Of a stretch of DNA of 40,270 nucleotides, positions 1 through 8,418 are shown one piece after another. Below the pieces are notes generated by a model that saw nothing but the letters and a program-made list of their open reading frames with translations, was not told the DNA's origin and ran no database searches. Source of the stretch: Xanthobacteraceae bacterium (GTDB lineage: Bacteria > Pseudomonadota > Alphaproteobacteria > Rhizobiales > Xanthobacteraceae); contig JARLJA010000045.1 in the NCBI GenBank assembly GCA_031291445.1, forward strand, positions 1-40,270, given 5' to 3'. Numbering within the stretch: position 1 is the stretch's first letter; every line of letters starts with the position of its first letter. Both the position numbers and the translations under genes were made by a program.

Positions 1-1
1 C

Positions 2-2371
2 AGCCCCGGCGCCGGCGGCGCCGGGGCGACCAACGGGACCGGCGGCCTGGCCGGCGCCGGCGGCAATGGTGGCAGCGGCGGCGGCGGTCCCACCACCACC
101 GCGGGCTCCGGGGGAGCCGGCGGCGTCGGCGTGACCGGCGGCAACCTGGCCATCGTCAACAGCGGCACCATCAGCGGCGGGCTCGCCGCCGACGGCGTCA
201 CCCGCGCCAATGCGGTCACCTTCACCGGCGGCACCAACAGCCTCGTCATCGCGTCGACGTCGGTCATCCACGGCAACGTGGTTGCCTTTTCCACCGCCGA
301 CACCTTCGGGCTCGGCGGCAGCGGCACCGGCACGTTCGCCCTCGGCCAACTCGGAGCCGCCAACGCGGCCGTGCAGTATCAGGGCTTCGGCATCTTCCAG
401 AAGAGCGGCGCCGGCACCTGGACCGTGACCGGCTCCGCCGGCACAGTGCTGGACTATCAGGTCAACGCCGGCACGCTGGCGCTGGCGGGTGGCGCGGTGC
501 TGGGCGCCGCCGGCAGCATGACCGTCAACGGCGGCACGCTCGACTTCGGCGGCACCACGCAGACCCTGGCGGCCCTGCGTCTCAACGGCGGCACCGTGCA
601 GAACGGCGGCCTGAACGCAGCGGTCACCTCCACCGGCGGCACCATCGACGGCCTCGGCGGCACCGCCAGCCTGACCACCACGTCCGGCACGACGGTGGTC
701 CTGGGCACCAACACCTTCACCGGCGGCACCACAGTGAACGGCGGCGTGCTGGACGTCGTCGGCACGCTCAGCGATCCCACCGTCAACAGCGGCGGCACGC
801 TCACGGGCACGGGCAGCGTCGGGGGCACGCAGGTCAATGCGGGGGGCACCTTCGCGCCGGGCAACGGGACGGCGGGCTCCTCGCTGGCGATCACCGGCAA
901 TCTCGCCTTCCAGGCGGGCGCGCTCTATGTCGTCGCGGTCAGCCCCGCGACCGCGAGCTTCGCCGCCGTCACCGGCACGGCCACGCCCGGCGGCGCCACG
1001 GTAAATGCGGTGTTCACGGGCGGTGCCTACGTCGCCAAGCAGTACACCATCCTCACCGCGACCGGCGGCGTGTCCGGGACCTTCGCCTCCACGGTCGTCG
1101 ACACCAACCTGCCGTCCGGTTTCCGCACCACGCTGGGCTATGGCGCCAACGACGTCTATCTGAACCTCGTGCTGGCCTTCACCCCGCCGTCCGGCGGTCT
1201 CAACGGCAACCAGCAGGCGGTCGCCGGCACCCTGGTCAATTTCTTCAACGGCACCGGCGCCATCCCGGCGGTGTTCGGCGGCCTGACGCCGGCGGGCCTG
1301 ACGCAGATTTCCGGCGAGACCGCGACCGGCTCGCAGCAGGCCACGTTCGGCGCCATGGGCCTGTTCATGGGGCTCCTGACCGATCCGTTCATGAACAGGA
1401 ACGGCGGCTTCGGCGCGCCGTCGCCGTCATCGGGCTATGCCGACGAGCGCGCCTTCGCCGCAAAATCCAATCCGGCCGATGCGTTGGCGATGCTCGGCAA
1501 GGCGCCGCCGCAGACCTTCGCGCAGCGCTGGAGCGTGTGGGCGGCGGGTTACGGCGGCGCGCAATCGACAGCAGGCAACACGGTGGTCGGGTCGAACACC
1601 GCCACAAGCACCATCGCCGGCATGGCCGTCGGCGCCGACTGGCTGGTCTCGCCGGACACCGTTGCGGGCTTTGCGCTGGCCGGCGGCGGCACCGGTTTCT
1701 CGGTGGCGAACGGCGGCACGGGACGGTCCGATCTGTTCCAGGCCGGTGCCTATGTCCGGCACAACCAGGGCCCGGCCTACGTCTCCGCGGCGCTCGCTTA
1801 CGGCTGGCAGGAGGTCACGACCGACCGCACGGTGACGGCGACGGGCTTCGACCAGCTGCGCGCGCAGTTCGACGCCAATGCGTGGTCGGGAAGGCTGGAA
1901 GGCGGCTATCGCTTCGTCCCGCCGCTGGCCGCCGGCGTCGGCGTCACGCCCTATGCCGCCGCGCAGGTCGTGACCTTCGCCCTGCCGGCCTACGCCGAGC
2001 AGGCGATCGTCGGCACCGCCAATTTTGCGCTGAACTACGCCGCGAAGGACGCCACCGATGCCCGCACCGAGCTCGGGCTGCGTACCGACAAGTCCTTCGT
2101 CATCGACGACGGCATCCTGACCTTGCGCGGGCGCTTCGCCTGGGCGCACGACTATGATCCGTCCCGCGCGATCGCCGCGACCTTCCTGTCGCTGCCGGGC
2201 GCCTCCTTCGTGGTGAACGGCGCGGCGCAGGCGCGCGACTCCGCGCTGACGACCGCCGCGTTCGACATGAGGTGGCCGAGCGGCTGGTCGGCCGGCGCGA
2301 CCTTCGAGGGCGAGTTCTCCGACGTCACCCGTTCCTACGCCGGCAAGGGCGTCGTGCGCTATGCGTGGTGA
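2..2371 (+). CDS. Autotransporter outer membrane beta-barrel protein, C-terminal part (5' end outside window)
   Basis: The reading frame is open from base 2, so the gene starts before the window; the first in-frame GTG (131) is not a credible start. The visible passenger is Gly/Ala/Thr-rich with repeated short beta-strand units of the type NGGT, including a PATR-like autotransporter-associated stretch around 395-560 (GAGTWTVTGS, then NAGTLALAGGA). From about 1510 the sequence changes into a translocator barrel of roughly 285 residues with alternating hydrophobic and aromatic strands (WSVWAAGYGG, SGRLEGGYRF). It ends in RYAW, the terminal aromatic residue expected for outer-membrane barrel assembly. 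Family knowledge: type Va proteins export or display their own passenger at the cell surface. The passenger ligand cannot be deduced. The next gene begins 215 bp downstream on the same strand and is probably unrelated. Confidence 0.9.
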   Translation, partial: SPGAGGAGATNGTGGLAGAGGNGGSGGGGPTTTAGSGGAGGVGVTGGNLAIVNSGTISGGLAADGVTRANAVTFTGGTNSLVIASTSVIHGNVVAFSTADTFGLGGSGTGTFALGQLGAANAAVQYQGFGIFQKSGAGTWTVTGSAGTVLDYQVNAGTLALAGGAVLGAAGSMTVNGGTLDFGGTTQTLAALRLNGGTVQNGGLNAAVTSTGGTIDGLGGTASLTTTSGTTVVLGTNTFTGGTTVNGGVLDVVGTLSDPTVNSGGTLTGTGSVGGTQVNAGGTFAPGNGTAGSSLAITGNLAFQAGALYVVAVSPATASFAAVTGTATPGGATVNAVFTGGAYVAKQYTILTATGGVSGTFASTVVDTNLPSGFRTTLGYGANDVYLNLVLAFTPPSGGLNGNQQAVAGTLVNFFNGTGAIPAVFGGLTPAGLTQISGETATGSQQATFGAMGLFMGLLTDPFMNRNGGFGAPSPSSGYADERAFAAKSNPADALAMLGKAPPQTFAQRWSVWAAGYGGAQSTAGNTVVGSNTATSTIAGMAVGADWLVSPDTVAGFALAGGGTGFSVANGGTGRSDLFQAGAYVRHNQGPAYVSAALAYGWQEVTTDRTVTATGFDQLRAQFDANAWSGRLEGGYRFVPPLAAGVGVTPYAAAQVVTFALPAYAEQAIVGTANFALNYAAKDATDARTELGLRTDKSFVIDDGILTLRGRFAWAHDYDPSRAIAATFLSLPGASFVVNGAAQARDSALTTAAFDMRWPSGWSAGATFEGEFSDVTRSYAGKGVVRYAW

Positions 2372-2586
2372 ACGACGGCGGCGCGTGGGCTGGCGGCGAA
2401 GGCTCCTGGCCCGGTTTGCGCCGCGAAAGTCCGCCTCCGCTGCGTACGCCGCCGCATCGGCCGCATGCATTAACCTTTCCTAAAGAACTGACTAGGACGC
2501 GGCGCCCGCCGTGCTAAAGCTTTGGTCACTCGACGCGCCCCGCGGGGGCGGGACGCCTCGAGTCTCGCTTCGGATTGTATTGCTCC

Positions 2587-2853
2587 ATGTCCCATTTGCC
2601 GTCATTCACCGCTGCCCGCGATCCATTGCCGGACCACGAGCAGAAGCAGGCTGCGCTCGGCTATCTCAACGAGGCCTGGGCCGAGGCGCGCCACGACGGC
2701 ATCGACGGCGACTGTCTCGCCCAGGCGAGCCTGTTCGCAGCCTTCGCCGAACTGGTCGGCACCTACGGCGAGGACGCAGTGGCGAAGTTCGTCGAGGGTC
2801 TGGCGCTCCGGGTCCGCAACGGCGAATTCTCCATCGTGCTGGCGCGGCAGTAA
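2587..2853 (+). CDS. Small conserved hypothetical protein, 88 aa
   Basis: I do not recognise a named domain. The protein is acidic and helical (for example EQKQAALGYLNEAWAEA and FAAFAELVGTYGEDAVAKFV), with no signal peptide or membrane segment, so it is probably cytoplasmic. ATG at 2587 (MSHLPSF) is preferred over an upstream TTG at 2575. No strong ribosome binding site is visible. Upstream, at 2470-2484, lies TTAA-N7-TAAA, close to the CtrA box pattern and about 100 bp before the start. Composition and periodicity fit a real gene. Bradyrhizobium-type genomes carry similar short proteins, but this is from memory. Confidence 0.65.
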   Translation: MSHLPSFTAARDPLPDHEQKQAALGYLNEAWAEARHDGIDGDCLAQASLFAAFAELVGTYGEDAVAKFVEGLALRVRNGEFSIVLARQ

Positions 2854-2877
2854 GGGCGCGGCGCAGGCAAACCACGT

Positions 2878-3004
2878 CGTCATGCCCGGCCTTGTGCCGG
2901 GCATCCACGTCTTATCAGCAGCTCAGCAAAAGCAGACGTGGATGGCCGGGAGACCTTAGTCCTGGCGATCCGTCGAAGACGGATCGCGCTGCCCGGCCAT
3001 GACG
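2878..3004. repeat. Composite palindromic intergenic repeat, family A copy 1
   Basis: The element begins CGTCATGCCCGG and ends GGCCATGACG. Its centre holds ATCCACGTCTT and its complement AGACGTGGAT, so the whole unit can fold. Its right half contains a sub-hairpin GCGATCCGTC/GACGGATCGC that reappears in reverse orientation in the copy at 35863-35981. A shorter form lies at 12576-12666. It occupies almost all of the gap between the small gene at 2587 and the converging dihydroorotase gene, where it might also act as a bidirectional terminator (inference). Confidence 0.85.
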
Positions 3005-3036
3005 AGCTAAACAACAAGCTCTCCGACCGCGTCGCT

Positions 3037-4371
3037 CTACCCCCGCAGCGTCTCCAGGAAGCGCACCGGCTCGCCCTGCGACGGCGTCACCACCTCGCCC
3101 TGCCACATCACCCGATTGCCCCGTACGAAGGTCCCCACCGGCCAGCCGGTGACCCGCACGCCGTCATAGGGCGTCCAGCCGGCGCGCGAGGCGATCCAGC
3201 CGTTGGTGATGGTCTCGCTGCGCTTCAGATCGACCACGGTGAAATCGGCGTCGTAGCCCGCGGCGATGCGGCCCTTGCAGGCGATGTTGAACAGCCGCGC
3301 CGGCCCGGCGCTGGTGAGATCGACGAAGCGCGCGAGCGACAGCCGCCCGTTGGCGACGTGGTCGAGCATCACCGGCACCAGCGTCTGCACGCCGGTCATG
3401 CCGGATGGCGACGCCGGGTAGCTCCTGGCCTTCTCCTCGAGCGTATGCGGGGCGTGGTCGGAGCCGAGCACGTCGACGATGCCCTGGGCGACGCCGTACC
3501 AGATCATGTCGCGGTGATTTGCGTCGCGCACCGGCGGATTCATCTGGGCGCGGGTGCCGAGCCGCTCATAGCACTCCGGCGCCACCAGCGTGAGATGATG
3601 CGGCGTGGCCTCCACCGAGGCGACGTCCTTGTGGTCGCGCAGGAAGGCGATCTCCTCCCTGGTCGAGACGTGCAGCACGTGGACGCGCGCGCCGGTCTCG
3701 CGCGCCAGCGCGACGAGACGTTGCGTCGCGCGCAGCGCGGCGATCTCGTCGCGCCACACCGGATGGGAGCGCGGGTCGCCCTCGACGCGCAGCGGCTTGC
3801 GCTCGTCGAGGCGGAATTCGTCCTCGGCGTGGAACGCGGCGCGGCGCCGGATCACCGAGAGGATCTGGCGCAGGCCCTCGTCGTTCTCCACCAGCAGGCT
3901 TCCGGTCGAGGAGCCCATGAACACCTTGACGCCGGCGCAGCCCGGCGCGCGCTCGAGCTCCGGCAGGTCGCGCACGTTGTCGCGGGTGCCGCCGATGAAG
4001 AAGGCGTAGTCGCAATGCATGCGGTGGTGTCCGGCCCTGACCTTGGCGGTGAAGGTCTCTTCCGTCACGGTCAGGGGATTGGTGTTGGGCATCTCGAACA
4101 CCGCGGTGACGCCGCCGAGCACCGCGCCGCGCGAGCCGGTTTCGAGATCCTCCTTGTGGGTCAGGCCCGGCTCGCGGAAATGAACCTGGGTGTCCATCAC
4201 CCCCGGCAGGACATGCAGCCCCTTGCAGTCGATGGTCTCGGCCGCAGCGGCGCCCGACAGCGCGCCGATCTCGACGATGCGGCCGGCCTTCACGCCGATG
4301 TCCCGAACCCCCTCGCCGTCCTGGTTGACGACCGTTCCGGACCTGAGAATGACGTCAAAACTTTGTGCCAT
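3037..4371 (-). CDS. pyrC: Dihydroorotase (alphaproteobacterial PyrC/AllB-like type)
   Basis: This 444-aa amidohydrolase would catalyse reversible cyclisation of carbamoyl aspartate to dihydroorotate in pyrimidine synthesis. ATG at 4371 (MAQSFDVILR) is preferred; an in-frame extension to 4473 is non-conserved-looking. Visible metal-site elements are DTQVHFREPG (60-69), lysine in GVKVFMG (K149), H181 (AFHAEDE), H234 (LHVST) and D305 (GSDHAPH). The first histidine of the usual HxH is Gln62. Neighbours: divergent from ygfZ, with a 206-bp shared control region. Alternatives are dihydropyrimidinase or allantoinase, which share the fold; the NDG/TNP signatures and overall type favour dihydroorotase. 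Rhizobiales often carry more than one pyrC-like gene, so this need not be the only one. Confidence 0.85.
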   Translation of the reverse strand: MAQSFDVILRSGTVVNQDGEGVRDIGVKAGRIVEIGALSGAAAAETIDCKGLHVLPGVMDTQVHFREPGLTHKEDLETGSRGAVLGGVTAVFEMPNTNPLTVTEETFTAKVRAGHHRMHCDYAFFIGGTRDNVRDLPELERAPGCAGVKVFMGSSTGSLLVENDEGLRQILSVIRRRAAFHAEDEFRLDERKPLRVEGDPRSHPVWRDEIAALRATQRLVALARETGARVHVLHVSTREEIAFLRDHKDVASVEATPHHLTLVAPECYERLGTRAQMNPPVRDANHRDMIWYGVAQGIVDVLGSDHAPHTLEEKARSYPASPSGMTGVQTLVPVMLDHVANGRLSLARFVDLTSAGPARLFNIACKGRIAAGYDADFTVVDLKRSETITNGWIASRAGWTPYDGVRVTGWPVGTFVRGNRVMWQGEVVTPSQGEPVRFLETLRG

Positions 4372-4577
4372 CTGTGCTCGACCCTCGATTCCAGACCCGT
4401 GGCCGCAAACACGGCGCCTGCCTGTTCCCGCCGCGACCGCCCCGCGGCGCCGATGATGTGGCGCGCAGGCCACCCATTCGGCCGCTTTCGGCAGGTTCGG
4501 CGGGACCGCGCCTTGTGGTGCGCGCCTGAGCGCCTTACGTTTCAGCTACCCCCTCTGACAAGCGAAATCTTAACAGA

Positions 4578-5474
4578 ATGTCGATGCAAGCAGCGTTTCT
4601 CCCCGACAGGGGCGTCATCAAGGTCAGCGGCGAGGACGCGCGCAAGTTTCTCGACAATCTGGTGACCTCAAGCCTCGCCCCGGTGCGCCCGGGGGTCGGC
4701 CGGTTCGGCGCCTTGCTGACGCCGCAGGGCAAGATCATCGCCGACTTCCTGATCACCGAGGCCCCGGCCGGGCATGGCGGCGGGCTCCTGCTCGACTGCC
4801 CGCGCGAGCGCGCGGAGATTCTGGCGACCCGGCTGAACGTCTACAAGCTGCGGGCCAAGGTGAGCGTCGAGAACCTCTCCGACGGCCTCGGCGTGCTCGC
4901 GGCCTGGGGTGGCGAGCCGGCGACCGCGCTCGACCTCGCCTTCCCGGACCCGCGCGACGGAGCGCTCGGCTGGCGGATCCTGGTGCCGCAGGCGCTGGCG
5001 CCGCAGGCCTGCGCGCTGATCGGCGCGGACTGGCGCGAGCCTTCGGACTACGAGGCCCACCGGATCGCCTGCGGCGCGCCGCGCGGCGGCGTCGACTTCG
5101 CCTATGACGACGCCTTTCCGCACGAAAGCAACATGGACCGGCTGCACGGCGTCGATTTCGACAAGGGCTGCTATGTCGGCCAGGAGGTGGTGTCGCGGAT
5201 GCAGCATCGCGGCACCGCGCGCACCCGCATCGTGACGGTCGAGGTCGACGAGCCGGCGCCGGCTGCCGGCGCCGCCATCGTCGCCGGCGACAAGACCATC
5301 GGCACCCTGGGCTCCTCGGCGCGGGGGCTCGGGCTCGCGCTGGTGCGCGTCGACCGCGCCGGCGATGCGCTCGAGGCCGGCGATCCCTGGCTCGCCGACG
5401 GCCGACCGCTGCGCCCGACGGCGCCGGATGCGCTGCGCGCGGCGGCTGTCCCACATCCGAAGGCCCCCGCATGA
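4578..5474 (+). CDS. ygfZ: Folate-binding Fe-S cluster assembly/repair protein YgfZ (GcvT-like)
   Basis: This 298-aa protein belongs to the YgfZ/IBA57 branch of the GcvT fold, which binds tetrahydrofolate and supports maturation or repair of some [4Fe-4S] enzymes in the cytosol. The diagnostic motif is KGCYVGQE at residues 196-203, with the redox-sensitive Cys198. The N-terminal part (VIKVSGEDARKFLDNLVTS) and the central RLNVYKLRAKV also match the family. Start ATG at 4578 sits 206 bp from the divergent dihydroorotase start. The stop overlaps the start of tag (ATGA at 5471-5474), indicating translational coupling. Confidence 0.9.
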   Translation: MSMQAAFLPDRGVIKVSGEDARKFLDNLVTSSLAPVRPGVGRFGALLTPQGKIIADFLITEAPAGHGGGLLLDCPRERAEILATRLNVYKLRAKVSVENLSDGLGVLAAWGGEPATALDLAFPDPRDGALGWRILVPQALAPQACALIGADWREPSDYEAHRIACGAPRGGVDFAYDDAFPHESNMDRLHGVDFDKGCYVGQEVVSRMQHRGTARTRIVTVEVDEPAPAAGAAIVAGDKTIGTLGSSARGLGLALVRVDRAGDALEAGDPWLADGRPLRPTAPDALRAAAVPHPKAPA

Positions 5475-6103
5475 GCAAGGCCCGCGTCCACGCCGACGGC
5501 TTCGCACGGTGCCCGTGGCCCGGCGAGGATCCGCTCTACGTCGCCTATCACGACCAGGAATGGGGCGTGCCCGAATACGACGATCGCGCGCTGTTCGAGA
5601 AGCTCATCCTCGACGGCTTCCAGGCCGGCCTGTCGTGGATCACGATCCTGCGCAAGCGCGACAATTTCCGAAAAGCCTTCGACGATTTCGATCCGGCCAA
5701 GATCGCGCGCTACGATGCGAAGAAGATCCACGCGCTGATGAACGACGCCGGCATCGTGCGCAACCGCGCCAAGATCGAGGGCGCGGTGGCGAGCGCCAAG
5801 GCCTATCTCAAGATCATGGACGAGGGCCCCGGCTTCTCGAAGCTGCTGTGGAGCTTCGTCGAGCACAAGCCCAAGGTGAACGCGTTCAAGACCACCGCGA
5901 GCGTGCCGGCGTCGACGCCGGTGTCGGTCGCGATCTCCAAGGAACTCGCCGCGCGGGGCTTCAAGTTCGTCGGCCCGACCATCGTCTATGCCTTCATGCA
6001 GGCCACCGGCATGGTCAACGATCATCTCGCGACCTGTCACCGGCACGCCGCCTGCGCCGCCATCAAGCCAGGCCACAGCAAGATGCGGCGCCGGAGCGCC
6101 TGA
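5471..6103 (+). CDS. tag: DNA-3-methyladenine glycosylase I
   Basis: This 210-aa HhH-superfamily glycosylase excises 3-methyladenine from alkylated DNA in base excision repair. Near the N-terminus are CPWPGEDPLYVAYHDQEWG and QAGLSWITIL, the Tag hallmark. The structural zinc site is visible as Cys14 and His27 plus His185 and Cys189 (DHLATC), with the same four-residue spacing as in E. coli Tag. The gene overlaps ygfZ by 4 bp and is probably co-transcribed and coupled with it. Length is close to, slightly above, the E. coli enzyme. No anomaly was seen. Confidence 0.95.
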   Translation: MSKARVHADGFARCPWPGEDPLYVAYHDQEWGVPEYDDRALFEKLILDGFQAGLSWITILRKRDNFRKAFDDFDPAKIARYDAKKIHALMNDAGIVRNRAKIEGAVASAKAYLKIMDEGPGFSKLLWSFVEHKPKVNAFKTTASVPASTPVSVAISKELAARGFKFVGPTIVYAFMQATGMVNDHLATCHRHAACAAIKPGHSKMRRRSA

Positions 6104-6167
6104 CGGGACGCGCGGCGCGGGTTTCCGCGCCTGTTGCCGTAACCAGGCCGATCACGGCGCGATCGGC

Positions 6168-6611
6168 CTATGGCCGGATCTCCGGCTCCACCAGCCGGGC
6201 GAGATTGTCCAGCGACTGCTGCCAGCCGAGGTAGCACGCCTCCACGGGAAGCACATCCGGCAAACCTTCCTGCGTGATCGAGAGGTCGGTGCCGACGACG
6301 ACCGGCTTGAGCAGCACCGTCACCATGATGTCGCCGGGCAGGTTGGGATCGTCGAACTTGTCGGTGTAGCGGATGCGCTCGCGGGGCACGAGCTCCAGAT
6401 ACTCGCCGCGGAACGAATGGCTCTGGCCGGTCGTGAAATTGCGGAACGACATGCGGAAGCCGCCGCCGACCTTCGGCTCCCAGTGGTGGACCGTGCAGGT
6501 GAAGCCGTTGGGCGGCAGCCATTTGGCGATCGCGTCGGCTTCGAGGAATGCGCGATAGATCTTCTCCGGCGTGGTGGTCAGCACGCGATGCAGGCGGACG
6601 GTGTTGGGCAT
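6168..6611 (-). CDS. SRPBCC/AHSA1-type START-like domain protein
   Basis: This 147-aa protein has the AHSA1 pattern: N-terminal RVLTTTPEKIYRAFLEADAIAKWLPP, a central beta region (GGGFRMSFRNF, FRGEYLELVPRERIRYTD) and a C-terminal long helix starting YLGWQQSLDNLARLVE. The fold makes a hydrophobic cavity for a small ligand; the ligand is unknown. It is last in a minus-strand group TetR, YCII, SRPBCC. A good ribosome site (GGGAGAA) lies just upstream of its ATG, and 42 bp separate it from the YCII gene. Such trios of stress or ligand-response proteins are common in Proteobacteria; a specific role cannot be assigned. Confidence 0.88.
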   Translation of the reverse strand: MPNTVRLHRVLTTTPEKIYRAFLEADAIAKWLPPNGFTCTVHHWEPKVGGGFRMSFRNFTTGQSHSFRGEYLELVPRERIRYTDKFDDPNLPGDIMVTVLLKPVVVGTDLSITQEGLPDVLPVEACYLGWQQSLDNLARLVEPEIRP

Positions 6612-6653
6612 GTCGTTCTCCCGTGATGGTGGGCTGTCGACCGTCGGGGCTGC

Positions 6654-7013
6654 CTAGCCGCCCGGAATTGGCAGCACCGGCATGATCTCGACGGCTTCGC
6701 CGGGGAAGATCGCGAAATGCGGATGGTTCTCGAACAGGCTCGCCGCCGCCTCGGCGGACTCCGCACGGATGACGACGAAGCCGGCCATCAGGTTGGAGAT
6801 GTCCGCGATGCCGCTGGCCGAGACGCGCTTGGTCTTGCCCAGCGGCCCACCGTCAGCGACGATCGCGGCCCGGTGCTTTTCCATCCAGCCTTTCCAGGCT
6901 GCGATGCCTTGCTGTTCCCTGGCCTTGCGCTCGGCGTCGGGAAGCGCCATCCACGCCGCCATGCGCTGATTGTCGTTGCTGCCGAGGAAAACGGCGAGAT
7001 AGGCACCGGTCAT
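6654..7013 (-). CDS. YCII-related (DGPF-type) domain protein
   Basis: This 119-aa single-domain protein has the ferredoxin-like YCII fold: MTGAYLAVFLGS, a central KGWMEKHRAAIVADGGPLGKTK region and the C-terminal AASLFENHPHFAIFPGEAVEIMPV, where the His-Pro-His segment is typical of the family. Biochemical role is mostly unknown; relatives act as small enzymes or partners of sigma factors. Start ATG at 7013 overlaps the TetR stop (ATGA), with GGAG just upstream on the coding strand, so it is translationally coupled. The frame remains open far upstream, but that part is antisense or overlapping sequence of TetR and is not coding. Confidence 0.88.
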   Translation of the reverse strand: MTGAYLAVFLGSNDNQRMAAWMALPDAERKAREQQGIAAWKGWMEKHRAAIVADGGPLGKTKRVSASGIADISNLMAGFVVIRAESAEAAASLFENHPHFAIFPGEAVEIMPVLPIPGG

Positions 7014-7645
7014 GACGCTCTCCTTGCGTTGGGTTGAAACAACAGTTCGACGTAGTGGCGCAGGTGATCGACGCTGGCGATTGCGACATCCGCGCTGCCC
7101 CTGGCCTTGGCGAGGATGAAAGCGCCCTGCAACACGGCCTGGGTATGCAACGCGAGGCTGTTCGCCGTCCATTTGGCGCGGATGCCGTGAAGCTTCATCG
7201 CTGCGGCGATGTCGGCCTCGATCGTCGCGGCATGAGCGCTGATCGAGGCGTCGCAGGCGTCGCGGATCGCCGGATGCGAGTCGTAGACCTCCTGCACCAT
7301 GGTGCCGACCAGGCAGGTGAACTCGGATACCTCGCCGGTCAGGATGGCGCGGCGGAAGTCGATATAGCCGAGCACGCGGTCCAGCGGGTCCTTGTGCCGG
7401 TGATAGGGCGCGGCGGCGAAGAACGCGCTGGTGGTCTCCGACCAGTAATTCGCCGCGGCCACCGCCAGCGCTTCCTTGCCTTCGAAGTGATGGAAGAACG
7501 AGCCCTTGGCGACGGCGGCGCGGGCGCACAGTTCGTCGACCGTGGCGGCGACGTATCCCTTCTCGCGGATCACGGCCAGCGCCGCCTCGAGCAGCTTCTG
7601 CCGGGCCGGAGCCATCGCGGGCCTGGTCATCAGGGTATCGCTCAT
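7010..7645 (-). CDS. TetR/AcrR family transcriptional regulator
   Basis: This 211-aa repressor-type protein has an N-terminal helix-turn-helix at about residues 12-60 (AALAVIREKGYVAATVDEL, then AVAKGSFFHHFEGKEAL) and a helical ligand domain behind it. ATG at 7645 (MSDTLMTRP) is preferred over 7675 because the palindromic operator at 7657-7672 would otherwise lie inside the coding region. It is the first gene of a coupled operon with the YCII and SRPBCC genes and is probably autoregulated. The divergent HD hydrolase gene starts only 104 bp away and may share the control. The domain pattern resembles regulators of electrophile or solvent response (inference). Ligand unknown. Confidence 0.93.
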   Translation of the reverse strand: MSDTLMTRPAMAPARQKLLEAALAVIREKGYVAATVDELCARAAVAKGSFFHHFEGKEALAVAAANYWSETTSAFFAAAPYHRHKDPLDRVLGYIDFRRAILTGEVSEFTCLVGTMVQEVYDSHPAIRDACDASISAHAATIEADIAAAMKLHGIRAKWTANSLALHTQAVLQGAFILAKARGSADVAIASVDHLRHYVELLFQPNARRAS

Positions 7646-7656
7646 GACAGTGAACA

Positions 7657-7672
7657 TACCGACTAGTCGGTA
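7657..7672. promoter_or_regulatory. Perfect 16-bp palindrome, probable TetR operator
   Basis: The sequence TACCGACTAGTCGGTA is its own reverse complement. It lies 11 bp upstream of the TetR start codon and 77 bp upstream of the divergent HD gene. Core ACCGAC/GTCGGT half-sites are typical of operators of one TetR subgroup. Autoregulation of the TetR-YCII-SRPBCC operon is inferred from position. Confidence 0.75.
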
Positions 7673-7749
7673 CAATCGTCAATCCGCATGCCGCCGTGTC
7701 GGCGCCCCGGCCGGAACGTCTATAGTGCCGGGGAACCCAAGCCGATTCG

Positions 7750-8370
7750 ATGCCTCCACCGCGCAAGCCCCCACTCCCCAAGCCGCCGGTCCGCGCCTGG
7801 CAGCGGATGCTGTCGGGACGCCGGCTCGACCTGCTCGATCCCTCGCCGCTCGACATCGAGATCGAGGACATCGCCCACGGGTTGGCGCGGGTGGCGCGCT
7901 GGAACGGCCAGACCCACGGCGCCCACATCTTCTCGGTCGCCCAGCACACGTTGCTGGTCGAGGCGGTGCTGCGCGCGCGGCGGCCGCGCATCGACCACCG
8001 CATCCGGCTCGCCGCCATGCTGCACGACGCGCCCGAATACGTGATCGGCGACATGATCTCGCCGTTCAAGGCGGTGATCGGCGGCTCCTACAAGCAGATC
8101 GAGAAGCGGCTGCTCGCGGCGATCCACATCCGGTTCGGCCTGCCCGCCGCCTTGAGCGCGGAGATCGAGGCCGAGATCAAGCTCGCCGACATGGGGGCGG
8201 CCTATCTCGAGGCGACCCGGCTCGCCGGCTTTGCCGAGGCCGAGGCGCGGCGGCTGTTCGGCATCAACCCCAATTTGCCGACGTCGACCGAAGCCACCTA
8301 CCTGACGCCGTGGCCGGCGGGCAAGGCGGAGAAGCTGTTCCTGTCGCGCTTCAAGACGCTGCTGGGCTGA
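7750..8370 (+). CDS. HD-domain hydrolase, YfbR-like
   Basis: This 206-aa protein carries an HD-superfamily metal site: His66 (FSVAQHTLLVE), His92-Asp93 (MLHDAPEY) and Asp147 (KLADMGAAYLE). The arrangement and the Val-Ala-Gln-His segment resemble YfbR, a 5'-deoxynucleotidase, so phosphohydrolysis of a nucleotide is likely. A Pro-rich basic leader (residues 1-14) precedes the domain. The gene is divergent from tetR. The C-terminal segment TYLTPWPAGKAEKLFLSRF is characteristic of alphaproteobacterial members as I recall them. Substrate not determined. Confidence 0.85.
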   Translation: MPPPRKPPLPKPPVRAWQRMLSGRRLDLLDPSPLDIEIEDIAHGLARVARWNGQTHGAHIFSVAQHTLLVEAVLRARRPRIDHRIRLAAMLHDAPEYVIGDMISPFKAVIGGSYKQIEKRLLAAIHIRFGLPAALSAEIEAEIKLADMGAAYLEATRLAGFAEAEARRLFGINPNLPTSTEATYLTPWPAGKAEKLFLSRFKTLLG

Positions 8371-8418
8371 GGCGCGACTGGTGGTCGGATTACCTAACGT
8401 CACCTCATCATCAAATCC

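Noticed and set aside
1427-2470. Long minus-strand frame opposite the autotransporter barrel
   Set aside because: Arg/Gly-rich composition with no domain; the plus strand encodes a clear barrel, so this is a shadow of high third-position GC.
2938-4665. 575-codon plus-strand frame opposite dihydroorotase
   Set aside because: The minus-strand protein has complete family motifs; this frame is rich in His/Arg and runs through a repeat and the divergent control region.
6654-8069. Possible YCII fusion protein of 471 codons
   Set aside because: The upstream part is out-of-phase TetR sequence; the ATGA coupling and ribosome site support a 119-aa protein.
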